Source: Adiantum capillus-veneris | Lineage: Eukaryota; Streptophyta; Polypodiopsida; Polypodiales; Pteridaceae | Direction of reading: 5' to 3' | Assembly (NCBI GenBank): GCA_014529385.2 | Contig: CM043968.1 | Coordinates: forward strand, 24,988,513 to 25,052,512 | Length of the DNA: 64,000 nucleotides | Shown here: positions 35,341 to 46,453 of the stretch, piece after piece | Position numbering within the stretch: the stretch's first letter is position 1 | How the letters are laid out: each line of letters opens with the position of its first letter | Program-made: the position numbers and the translations under genes | Notes under the pieces: model-generated | What the model was told of the DNA's origin: nothing | Databases searched by the model: none | The model's input: only the letters and a program-made list of their open reading frames with translations

Positions 35341-36010
35341 TTTTTTGGACTACTATCTTTGAAAGTCTTGGTATTATGCTTGACTTTACTTCTTTGTTTC
35401 ATCTTGAGTCAAATGGCCAAATAGAACTAACTAATTGTGCAGTCTTTGATTTACCTAAAGCTTATGTTTATTCTCAATCAAAGAAATGGGATGATTATCT
35501 GTATATTTTATTGTTTGGTTATAACAATACCACTCACTTTGCTACAGGTTAATCTTTGTTTGAGATTGTGTATGGTCATACTCTTTCTATACTTACTTCA
35601 CATCTTTCTAATTTTATGCATACTGCTAATAATTTCACTGTAAATTTTCTTAACATTTATACAAGTGTTCATTTTGCCATCAAGCATTCACAATAGCTTT
35701 ACACTAAGCATGCTAATAAGTATCACAAGGCACATGTTTTTAAAGAAGGGTATTATGTTCTTATTTGAATTGAAAATTGAAGGATTGAAAATGTTGACAT
35801 AAATGTTTTTATAAAGCCTTTCTCCACATCTTTATGATCCTTTCAAGATTTTGATGTCATTAATGATGTTTCATTTCATATAGAGTTATCATCACACTAG
35901 CACATTTACAATGTATTCCACGTCAGTCTTTTATGACCTTTTTGAGAACCCTTACCTTGGCACCCCATTTATGAGGGTCCACCTTCACTTGTAGATCAAG
36001 AAAAATGACT
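35341..36010 (+). pseudogene. Ty3/gypsy integrase C-terminal fragment of another lineage
   Basis: One plus-strand phase reads as the end of a plant gypsy integrase: FWTTIFESLGIMLDFTSLFH, SNGQIELTN (the NGQ.E block with the third catalytic Glu), WDDYLYILLFGYNNTTHFAT, then FEIVYGH, and after frame breaks a KYHKAHVFKEGYYVL stretch and IYNVFHVSLL, typical of the C-terminal end of chromovirus-type pols. Multiple stops and shifts. It is not from the A/B family, whose integrase differs. No LTRs were found, so it is an isolated relic. Confidence 0.75.
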
Positions 36011-37822
36011 CAATCTAGCATAAATAGTTGATCATGAGACCATCACAGCCGATATCTATTGACTTTAAGGAGCAAATAGAGAAGATGCCAAGTTGATGCC
36101 TCAAAAAAAAATTCAAAAGTTTCTGGATCTTCTTCACACTTTCCATCACTCATAGTTTGTTTACTTCTCTTTTGAGAAACTAAGGATCCTTGTTGTTTGT
36201 GTTTAGCATTTCAATTGGGATACTTGGATGTTAAATGGTTAATTAGTGTTCTGTCTATATTTTTCACTAATAATGAGTTGATGTGGTGTAGACTAGAACT
36301 TTGGATATTGAGGAGAAGGAGTCACCAATAAAACCAATGATTCCTTTCAGTCATTTATTTTAGCATAAGTTTTTGTAGATATTTTTTTCCAATAAGCCTA
36401 CATGGCTTAGTTGTACAAAGCTAGTGAGAATCTATCCCGTGAAGGGTCATGGAGATAGGGATAGGAACCACTCATGAGCTCAAGGGTAGAGAGGGGTCTC
36501 TAATTTGGTTATTAAAAACACTATTGAATTTATGTGGTGAAGATAATTTGGTAGGAGAGGGAGTTGTTGTGCCACTTGCAGGGATTTCATTAACGTGATC
36601 ACAAACATGCAAACATGTTAATAACTTTGAGTGATCACACCTCAAAAATACTTAATCACATCAGATATTAGTGTAGCATTCTTTTTAACCCGTAGAAACT
36701 ACCCTAATTGGTAAGCCTATTGGGATTTTTAAATTTCTTAGTGGGCTCATTGGGCTTCTATTATATCCCGTCAGGCCCGTCAAGAAATAAAAAAGCCCGA
36801 TGGGCCATTTTTTATAAAATAAAAAGCTACCAATTTTAGCCTTTCGACTAGCGAATCCTTGGAGAGTGTATCTTGTGTTGGGTGTAGTCAATTCTCCTTG
36901 TGAATTGACCTAAGTTTATTGAGTTGTCACAGGTCCTAATATTGGTTTGAACATGATTCTTAAAATGGTAACCACGTCATGAATGATTAAAAGTCTTGGC
37001 ATAAAACAAAGGTACGATTCTATACAAATTGGATCTCTTTAGGATCATGCTCATTGTAGCAAAGTCACTCGTCTGTAAAGGGGCTGAAGTTGGTTTTAAA
37101 AGATGAGTAGTATATTAGAAATGAGTCATTAGTCAAGGGTTGGATGTCCTGTACTATTCTACCAGGTATATAAAGATCCTTGAAGTCTTAAATTTCACAC
37201 CATCATAGGTTTAATTTGATATGTTCATCACTACTCAATATGAGAGCTACAATCCTTAATTGGGTGAAAACAATTTTTATATATATTCAATCAAATGTAT
37301 GAGGGGGCTATAATCCTTGTCACTTGATTGGGTAAAAGTAGTGATTAGGTGTGTAATTGCATTGAAGATTTCATAGTTTTGTTTTATGCATAGTGTAAGA
37401 TACAAAATGCATTGTGTACTTTGAAATATTTTTGATGCATGAGATTAAAATCATACATATTGATATTTTTGTTTGTGTTTTGCAAACAATTATCATCGTT
37501 ACCATGTCTTAGGACTCAAAAGTTGATTATTTTTGTTGCATGTGAAAAAAATGGAGTGAAATAAAGACAATGTGATTTTTACAAATGTGTCTTATTCTTT
37601 GTAAATCGCACAATGCTTAAAGTTGATTGCTTTTTTAATGAAATTTTTAGCTTTAACATATATTAAAAAGTAGGAAATTGTTTTTGCAATTGAATATGTA
37701 GTTCTTATACCTTCAACTATAATTGAAATCAATGGAAGAAAATTTTGGCATAAGTAGTGCACAGGCAGAAAGAAAAGAAAGCCCCCGAGCAGTTTTCTCA
37801 CAACATATGCGATCGATATATG
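36011..37822. other. AT-rich sequence, nothing recognised
   Basis: Read on both strands; contains a gggccca(t/a)-type region near 36,735-36,800 with repeated cccgatggg words. No gene or transposon end was recognised. Confidence 0.35.
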
Positions 37823-37965
37823 GAGTGGCAATGTAAACTATGTCTGGTCACAAAAGTAGGTGGGGCTCCACGTATTAGGGACCATTTTTGGGTGGCTCAA
37901 AAAGAATTGTTGCAAATTTGCACATCCTCAAGCACCCATAGTTGCAAATCATTTGAAACAAGAGC
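37823..37965 (+). pseudogene. Possible BED-type zinc-finger scrap (hAT transposase-like)
   Basis: Frame WQCKLCLVTKVGGAPRIRDHF, followed after a one-base shift by words VANHLKQELEKM, resembles the N-terminal BED finger of plant hAT transposases, which pairs WxC..C with GG..R...HL and a later Cys. BED fingers bind transposon ends. The fragment is short, shifted and isolated; no catalytic domain or terminal repeats were found. Confidence 0.35.
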
Positions 37966-40900
37966 TCGAGAAGATGGGTCACAAGAGCCACCAAGTAGAT
38001 AAAGGAATAGGGTTTTTAGTCATTGCTACATCATCCCCAACCAATATATCCATTACACAATATTTTCTACAAATGTGAAAAAAATATAATGTCAAATTAA
38101 GTTGCTGACAAGTATTTACATGCAGAATTAAAGTATGTTCATTCCTCAAGGGTGATATATGCACATGAAATCTCAAAGACTATGAAGGGGATCATCTTAC
38201 ACCCCTTCTCTTCCCAATTCATGAAGAAAATAGACCGTTGAAATAAATTTGTGTCGTTTTTTGGGCTCAAGATGACGAAAATATCTAGCCCCTTTTAAAA
38301 AAAAGAAGCTCTCTATACTCTTTAAAGCTATGATATAGCTTCCTTCATAATCTTCTTCTCTTGAGGTACCCATTTGTGTCTCTTACAGGTGAATTTTGCA
38401 TTTTTGGTGATACATTGCATCAAAATCCTCCTACATTACACAATATAACATTGGATTAAATTATAAATACAATGTATTTAAGTCATCCCATGCATACATA
38501 GTGTAAATTAGGCTCACATTCCACAAAATCTATGCTAATAAAGACATCAAAAGTCTAAGTCACTTTGATTTTGAATTGTTCATGGCAGTGCCAAGAAGAT
38601 CCTTCCTTGTTAAATTTTTCTAGTGAGGATTGTGGGTCTATAAGTCCTAAGTTTTGCATCATAAAAATGTCACAATGGATAGAAGTATGTGGCATGTGGA
38701 CTCGTGTAACTCTAATCAATATCATAGTCGGTATCATTTAGCGACCGTAAAAAATTAGAGTGCAATGAGGAAAAATGAAAAAAGCTTACTTGTTGATCAT
38801 ACTAAGAACTAATAAAAACTCTGTCATCTCCAGAAGCTCAAACTTCAGGAGGGGATTCTTAATCTATTAGTCTCGGGGATGCTATGGTTTAATTTTGTAA
38901 AAATTTTCTTTTTGAGATCTTTTCATGCTATTTTTAGCTTTTCGTGCTTTTTGGTGAAAGCAAGTCCTTTTTCTTGTTTGAGTGGACAAGAGAAAGCCGT
39001 AGTTCGATTTTAGAAAAATTTACTTTTTATTTTATTTTTGAATTTTTTTTTACTTTTTTGTGTTTTTTAAAAGCAACGTGCTTTTTAAAACAACCTAAAC
39101 CTAAAAATAATGTTTCTAGTCACCGTTGGGATGAAAAATGATCATACAATGAAGAGAGAGAATTAAACGAGATTTTAATGGGATTTATTTTTATAAAAAA
39201 TGGCACCATAAATACATCAGGGTAGTGTTGGAATGTCATAATTATGCTAGAGTATCACGGTTTAGCCTAGTTCAGTCATGATCATATTAGTAGCCAAGAT
39301 ATCATTTTAAGTAATCAATTTGCAACAAAAATTGAAGGGAAGGGGTGAGAGTTGACTTCCAAAAGCATTTCCTTGTTTTGAGATAGACTCCCAAAAGCTA
39401 CAACTAATCTTGGCAAGAGAGGGGGTGCTAGATATTGGCTTGGGGCACACTCTAGCTTGGCAAAAATTGCATAAAAAGGACAACAGCTCTAAGTTTTCAA
39501 TGGCAACAATTGCATAGACTATTGCAAGACTATATGTACATATTATACAGAGTAGTGCAAGCTCTCCATCACCATCTCCATAAGAAATTCTCTCTCTTTT
39601 TCAAGAAGAAGAAGAAGAAGAAGAACACTCTCTCTACTTGTTTACTATACTCTCTTTTCATTTCATGGTATACACACTCTACATCAACTTCATGGCAAAA
39701 ACCTCTATGTAGCTCTCATCAGTGCTCTTTGGTGGCAAAGCAAGAATCCTTTTGACCATTGGTAATCACTTCTTGATCATGGTAAGAAGCTACAAACTCC
39801 ATAGACATCACCTCTTTCTCTCTCTAATTCGTTTCGAGAAACTACGCTCTCGATCATTTATTTTTTGTATACATAGGCATGCATGTGTTTTCCAAATGTG
39901 TACAAGGATGCTCCATGTTTTTTTCATCATGTTTAGCATACTGATATATGCATATTGTGTGTTTATGATCACATAGGTGCCTAAAAAGCACTTTTTGTTT
40001 CACGTTGCATAGGCGGTAGGGACATTGTTTTGGCCGTATCTCCTAAATCCAATTAAACCCTTTGAACCAAAGATTAAAGACATAAATTAGAGTATTTTTC
40101 CTATGTGTTCATGTGAACATTCCACATGAGTAAAGAGATGGTCAAAATACAACTTGTTGCCCATTGTACTTAGTTAATATTTTGGACCCCAATCTCCTTG
40201 GAGAACCACTATATAGGCTTATCAGATGAAGAAATCCATTTAGCCATATACCTTGAATAAACTTGCTAATAAATGTGATTGATATCACTTCATGATTGCC
40301 ATTTATTAACTATTCCTTGTACGGGATTACCTATGTGTGTAGGGGTGCTACCAAGGGGGAGTACCATATGGAGTCGCAATTTTGATGAGTGGTTCATATA
40401 TGTTTTGTGGTTTTTTTTGTTAGGTTGAATTCAAGCTTTTTGTGTCCATAAAATTATGTTTGGATATATGGTTGTCAACTCGAACATATGGATAATTATG
40501 GATAAAGTGGATCTCTTTTTGTATCACTTGCATGAATCTCATATGGGTAAAGTGATGAGATAAGGTGTTATTCTATGTCATGGGGCTGATCTTGATGCAT
40601 TGGACTGAGGTCAAATACTTTCTTTTACATGTCATGCACGCATTTGAAAATAGGAAAAAGTTGTTTACGCATATATATGAAGTTATGGCATATGCTTGAT
40701 CAGAGTGGTAGGTTTGTTTTGCAACATGATTAGATTGATGCAGTGATGTCATATGATGTGTGAAACCTCATGGATGGATGTGGATGTCTCATGTGCATGC
40801 ATGTGTTGCTTTCCATCATTCTAGATCAAAACTAGCTCTATGTGCAAGAAGGGTGAGGTGCAGTCACAATACATCACTTATGCATGGTTAAACATGATCA

Positions 40901-41935
40901 AAATGAAAATTTGATGCTACATTTAGTTGCTGGTTGAAATTCTTTTCATGCATAAAAATTCATTCTTTAAAGGCCATGTGTGTATAGTCAAGACTCCAAG
41001 TGTAGGAGTTGGTTCCATAAGGAGTATGGTTTATGGTTAAGTGTTGAGATCCCTCATGGATCATGGTTGTGATTCTTATTGTAGAATTTGGTGTGGCTTG
41101 TGCACCTTTTTTTTGTTATACCTAAAATGCTGTCAAACTTTTTACAGCTATGTCATGTGCTAAGTGGTTGTACAGGTTGTTTGTATATCACCTTGAGTAG
41201 GGTGGACTACTCACCCTTGTGATGGGATTGGCTTATGGCTTATTGTCTCAGATTGGATTTTGAAGTGGTTTTGATGGATTATGGTAGGTGTGTAAGGGTA
41301 GAGACCCTATATAGTTTGACTATTCTGTAAAAGATTATTTGTGCATATGCAAAGTGCAATTTTGATGGGACTCATGTGTTACGTTTCTCATGATAGCGTC
41401 GCTACAAGATTAGGATTATTTACATCACTTAGCCTTAGATGAAATGGTTAATAACATGGGGCTTTGCTACATGGGGGGTGTTGCCTATATCCCTTCTTCT
41501 TTTTTAGGCGCATCTACATGGTTAGTGCATTTGAATGACCTACACAGCTAGTGCATCGAATATCTTGCCTTGTCTTTCACTAAACACCAAGTGTGGCCCT
41601 AAAGAGGCGTAGCGTATAAACTGGTATTGTTGGTGTTTATTTCCTACCACTTGCTAGTATTTAGAATTCTTTTAGATCTCGGGTTCATGGAGGGGGGCGA
41701 AGCGGCCTCCGCATATGTTTGGCTTAGCTAAATTGGAGGTGTTCTAGCTTTCTCTCTACGAATTAAAATTCTCCCGTTCGCAAAAGTGGATGGGTGGATT
41801 GGCCAATCTCTACATAGGGTCTGATGCTTCTACTAGTCATTTTTATACCTTTTTTTAAAGTTATGGTATACCCAAATTTTGTTATTGCGTTAACTCATGG
41901 TTTGCAAGTGATTTGTCATTTTTCTATGTCTCTAT

Positions 41936-41937
<2 letters not shown>
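37966..41937. other. Long AT-rich stretch, no gene recognised
   Basis: Almost 4 kb with only short frames. A short (GAA)n run lies at about 39,606-39,624. No convincing splice-joined coding sequence, RNA gene or transposon terminus was found; it could be intron or decayed repeat. Confidence 0.4.

Positions 41938-41994
<57 letters not shown>
41938..41994. repeat. Compound (CT)n(GT)n microsatellite
   Basis: About 22 CT units pass directly into six GT units. Confidence 0.95.
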
Positions 41995-41995
<1 letters not shown>

Positions 41996-43512
41996 CAATG
42001 CGGTGTACACAGGTATTTTCACCCTCCACTGGGTCATTTTCTAAGTATGACTTTATTTATACACATTCAAGGGTAGACTAGGTACCTTTGGATGCAGTCT
42101 GGCTCATGGATTAAACTTCATGCTAGCGAGTCTCAAAGAGCTCCTCCCCTTTGCAAATGCTTTTGCAACTCTGATGTATATTGAAATTGTATAAAAGTGT
42201 AAACTATATAATTCTTGCATATACCCTTGGGAACATATATCTCTCACCTGGTATCACTGTCTAAGGTTATAGGGATAGCCTGAATCATGATAGTAGTCAG
42301 GTTAGTAATGCATCATGCACGCATTCATGAATGTTGTTTGAAAAGAGTATTATATTAATGAGCATTTGTGAGTGAATCTAATTGGTGATACCTTCTTGAA
42401 TTGTCTTCTTGTGTGTATTTTTTCTTTTTCAAGGAAAATATCCTTCCATTAGTTAAGAAAAGTGCCCATAGGGCTACAAACCACCTCTACCAAAGAAGGC
42501 TACATCAAAAGCATTGGGAGACTCCCCTGGTTAGTAAACAAAATATGTACAATGTGGCTAAATCACAAAATGGGAGGAGGAAAGAGACACATAGGTGGCC
42601 AATAGTGCCATTTGGATGCACCCTGGACCATGGTGAATAAAGGCCCTATGCGCCAAAGTCGTAAGAAAGCCTCTTTGCGCTCTTGCATGTGGTCGGAGGC
42701 GCCCTAATGTCTCTCAAACTGACCTTGAGAGTATGAATCAGCTCCAACCAAAATTCACAAACAGTCTTTGCTAATGCACCACAATGTGCCTGCAACCTTC
42801 TATATCCGCTGCATCAAACTAACCTTGGCTAAAGACCAAGGTGTCTGTACCAAATTTTTCACCCCCAAGTTCCCTATGTAGTTTGAGGACTCAAGAGCTT
42901 GAACCTAGAGCTAGTCAAGGACTGTGTGCAAGGTCCACTTTATATGATCCCAATTGCGCGGAGAAAAGGAGAAACCTACCGTTGTATCCAGAGCCTCTGT
43001 GCCTCAAGCTGCTAGAAAAAGGTTGTGAACTCAAAAGAAAGCTTCCTCCAGGTCGAGACAAGGGCCACCAAGGAAGTGTGTGAAGCTGTAGTCGAACAAG
43101 TCCCATTGTTTGCGACTCTATACAAAGTTGGTCAAACCCCAAGGGACTACTACAAAAGGAGAGGTCAAAACCAAAAATGGCATCCTCAAGTGGGGAGGTC
43201 TCTCTTGAGCCATGCAACTCATAGAAAAAGCACTACCAAGAGATCATCTTGTTGTGGATGTGTTTCCAATCCCCTGTTGAGCAAGAGTGTGGGATGGGTC
43301 GGGTGATGAGGTTGAGGACCCCACAGGGGAGAGGGGAGGAGCACGAGGTGGAGGTGGAGGTGGGGGTGGAGGCTCGGGGGTGGGGGGGGAGGAGGAGGCA
43401 GAATGAGGAGTCAAAAGGTGGAGGGGGGGAGGCGACGGAGGTGATGGAGCTGAGGTGGAGGGGGCCTCCTTAGAGGGGGTCCTGTAAGAGGGGGGGAGAC
43501 GGTGGAGGTGGT
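41995..43512. other. Sequence upstream of element B, no certain gene
   Basis: Short frames on both strands (for example 42,841-43,083 plus and 43,217-42,915 minus) have no known motif. From about 43,330 to 43,500 the plus strand is a purine-rich GGAGGTGGAGG-like low-complexity tract that yields a Pro-rich frame on the minus strand. Element B is inserted at its right edge. Confidence 0.35.
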
Positions 43513-44445
43513 TGTTAGAAGCTGGACACACCCCACGGCATCTAACTACTCGGCGGATTATTATTTTTTTGTAATTAGTCATTCATTGAGGAAAACCCGG
43601 TTTTTCACCTTGTAAATATTGGGACTTACAGAAGTTTCCAGATTGTATCCCAGTTTTGATAGTTAGATGGAGTAGATGGATGATTTTGAAACTTTAGGGT
43701 TTGAGAAGTTGTAAGGTATATATATCACTTTTTGACCTTAATGAAAAACCTTTTGTCATTTTAAACAAGTTTAAGTTTGTGAGTGAGCGTACTATGTACG
43801 TGAGAGAGAGTGTGAGCTTTGTCTTGATGCTACGTGTGCTACGATGGTCGGAATTAAGTGCGGAGAAGTGCAGCGTGTTGCCCCCTACTAGAGCTACGAG
43901 CCGATACCAACATTGCGCGCGTACGGTCCGGATATGGGAGCTCCTTCTACGAGCTTCATCGGTTGTTTGGGTGAGCATACGTTGTCCAATTTTGCATTGC
44001 AGCATATCCACGCGTTCACATTGAGTAGAACTACACATTAGGCACTTCATATTTCGGAAACGAAGACCTGCAGATTTCCGCCAGACATCCTACGTATTTC
44101 TGCACCGGGTGTTTTGGGTCGTGATTTTGGTGCACAGACCTTAGGGAGAGTGGCCTATAGGTATTAGTAGGGTCTCCTTCAAGTTCTATGGTGTTTTGGA
44201 AGTGTTTGATAGGTATTCGACTCTAGCAAGCGTTGTAGGAAGCATCCTCTTTTGTTCTCTTGAAGACTGTGACTTAGACAACTGGTAGGAGCCTCTGTAG
44301 GAATTAGTTAAGAGTCGGTCGAGTGTAGGTTGACACCTTATGCTTGCTTCCACGCGCCTGCGGGTTGAGCTTCGTTCTTAGCTGACATTACTTGTTAGGT
44401 GAGTTCTCGCTGTGCTGACGTCCGTCGCGGCGTACCCGTCCAACA
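43513..44445 (+). repeat. 5' LTR of element B
   Basis: A 933-bp LTR starting TGTTAGAAGCTGG and ending CGTCCAACA, homologous to both LTRs of element A. It holds a half palindrome AGACATCCTACG at 44,083-44,094. A plus-strand frame of 107 codons at 43,701-44,024 aligns with sense frames in the other two LTRs. Confidence 0.93.
43716..43725 (+). promoter_or_regulatory. TATA-like box in the element B LTR
   Basis: GTATATATAT lies about 200 bp into the LTR; the matching site in element A reads TATTTATA. An LTR core promoter at this place is reasonable, but no transcription start can be seen. Confidence 0.45.
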
Positions 44446-44465
44446 TTGGCGCCGCTGCCGGGGAC
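44446..44465 (+). promoter_or_regulatory. Primer-binding site of element B
   Basis: TTGGCGCCGCTGCCGGGGA follows the LTR end directly. Its close match in element A and the general likeness to plant Tat/Athila primer sites support the call. Confidence 0.88.
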
Positions 44466-44995
44466 GAAAACCTTAGGTAGGTGACCGAGACTAATCCTTG
44501 AGGATTGGGATTTTTGGCTTGCCAAGAGTCTCGCTTTACATTTAGATAGGATCAGAGGGTGGAGGACTCTCTAGGTCTTAGAGGGAGTCTAGGAAGCGTG
44601 TGTCTGGCCTAGATCCTTCGACTTAGGTAGAGGAGGTAGACTTAGGTAGTTTTAGGTAGTAGTCGAGTCTAGAGTAGAAGTGGGAGTGGTAGAAGCGGTG
44701 AGAGTAGACCTTGAGAGTCCGGAGAGGCCAAAAAAGCAACCAAAAACACCATTATCACCATTTCCTCATGGTAGGTAGGAGTAGAGTAAGTAGAACATCA
44801 TGATTCAGATCTAGAGCATTTCATGCATGTATACTTGCTTGGTAGAATCATTACAAGTTTGTAAAAGACGCAAAAAGATGCAAAAGTGTGGTTGAAAGCC
44901 TTATTGAAATCCAAAAGTTACTGTGAGTGTTTCTGATAGGCCTACAGAGCATCAAGAGCATTTCTGTCAGAAAAAAACTTTAATTTTAAGCCAGG

Positions 44996-45863
44996 AGACA
45001 TTCTACGCGTAGGATGTCTACAGGCCAATCTGGGAGGGATTTTGGGATTTTGAGTTGACCAGTGTGTTCTGAAGGTAGGGTTTACCCTAATTTCAACTGG
45101 AAAGTGGAAACTTGGCCATCTCTTGACAGGATAAGGCCAGATAGACTGAAATTGCTAGACATCCTACCCAATTAGTGCCAAAACATCAACTTGAAACCAA
45201 AACCATAAGATGGCTGCATGAGTGTGTCTTTCATGATATATTGAGTGACTGAAAGGGGTTTCACCTTAGTCGGGTAAGAAAATTGGGTTCAAAGTGGACT
45301 TTAGCACTTTTGACTGAAAAAGCAAAAACAGCTGAAGTTTAGGACTTTTGACATCCAAATCAAGATCTAAGCATACCACTGGGATACTGACATCAGGGGG
45401 AAGCTGTGGAACAAATCTGGGGTCAAACAGACCAAATAGACATCCTACACGTAGGATGTCTTCTGAGTGATTTGGGACTCCAAACTGAAATCTGAGTATA
45501 CCAAGGTGATTATCAGCTCAAGGAGAGCTTAAGTCTTGAGCTTAAATCCATTCTGATAAAAAAAGACATCCTACGCGTAGGATGTCTAATGCAAGAAAAT
45601 GAAGCCATAATTGGACTTTGAGCATTGTAAGGTGTTATATAGCCTAAGGCAAGCCTGCTAGTCAATTTTGGTCCAATTTGGAGTTGATTAGACTGATCAA
45701 CACCATCACCAGTCCGTCGGAACAGATTTCTGACTCATTGACCAGCTTCTAGAAGTCCAAATCAAAAAGTAAAAACAGCTGTAAGCTCAGCACAACGAGG
45801 GAAAAAGACAGTGTAGAAATCTAGGCAAAATGCAGCAGGAGACATCCTACGCGTAGGATGTCT
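44996..45863 (+). repeat. 5' leader palindromes of element B
   Basis: Copies of the 24-bp palindrome start at 44,996 (one change), 45,438 (central ACACGT), 45,564 (perfect) and 45,840 (perfect), with a half copy agacatcctacc at about 45,158. Spacings of 442, 126 and 276 bp equal those in element A within one base although the spacers have diverged. The surrounding 2-kb leader (44,466-46,450) shows no credible ORF. Confidence 0.9.
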
Positions 45864-46453
45864 ATTGGGGCATTCTGCAGGGAAAATTTGACCTGGCCTA
45901 GACAGTGAGGTTCTATTTGGCTTACGGGTTCCAGAACTCCTTTCAGAAGTAAATTTGGACCTTGGTTGCCCATTTGACAAAGCAAAGACTGAATTCAAGC
46001 TTTTTCGCTTAAATTGGCCAACATCAGAGAAAAGTACTGTTTCAGGTTAGCAACCTAATCCGGAACATCAACAGTGTATAAAATACAGTAGTGATTGAGA
46101 TTAACTCTCCGGAGAAGTTATACCAATCATTACTAAGATAACCTCTAGGAGATAAGAGCGGTGATTCAATTGCCGAAATTAAAACTCTTGTGTACAGGTC
46201 TATTTGGCAGCAAAGCAAGAAGTTGTGCAGAAACTGATCCATTGCCAGGTTAGTGGTTGAACTTGTGATAAGTTGCATTGATAAATTTGATGTGAGATTA
46301 GGAAGATACATTGTTAGAGACCAGAAGGTGGCAGGTGACCAAGGTAGTGTAGTGTCCACCGAAGAGAGTGTAACTTAGGCAAGGTTAGATCCGCTAGCAC
46401 CGATTATTGAGGAAGGTAGTGATACTAACACTTCGTCAGAAAAATCTTTCTTC

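Noticed and set aside
43244-43582. Pro-rich minus-strand ORF beside element B
   Set aside because: It is low-complexity translation of a GGAGGTGG tract and crosses into the LTR.
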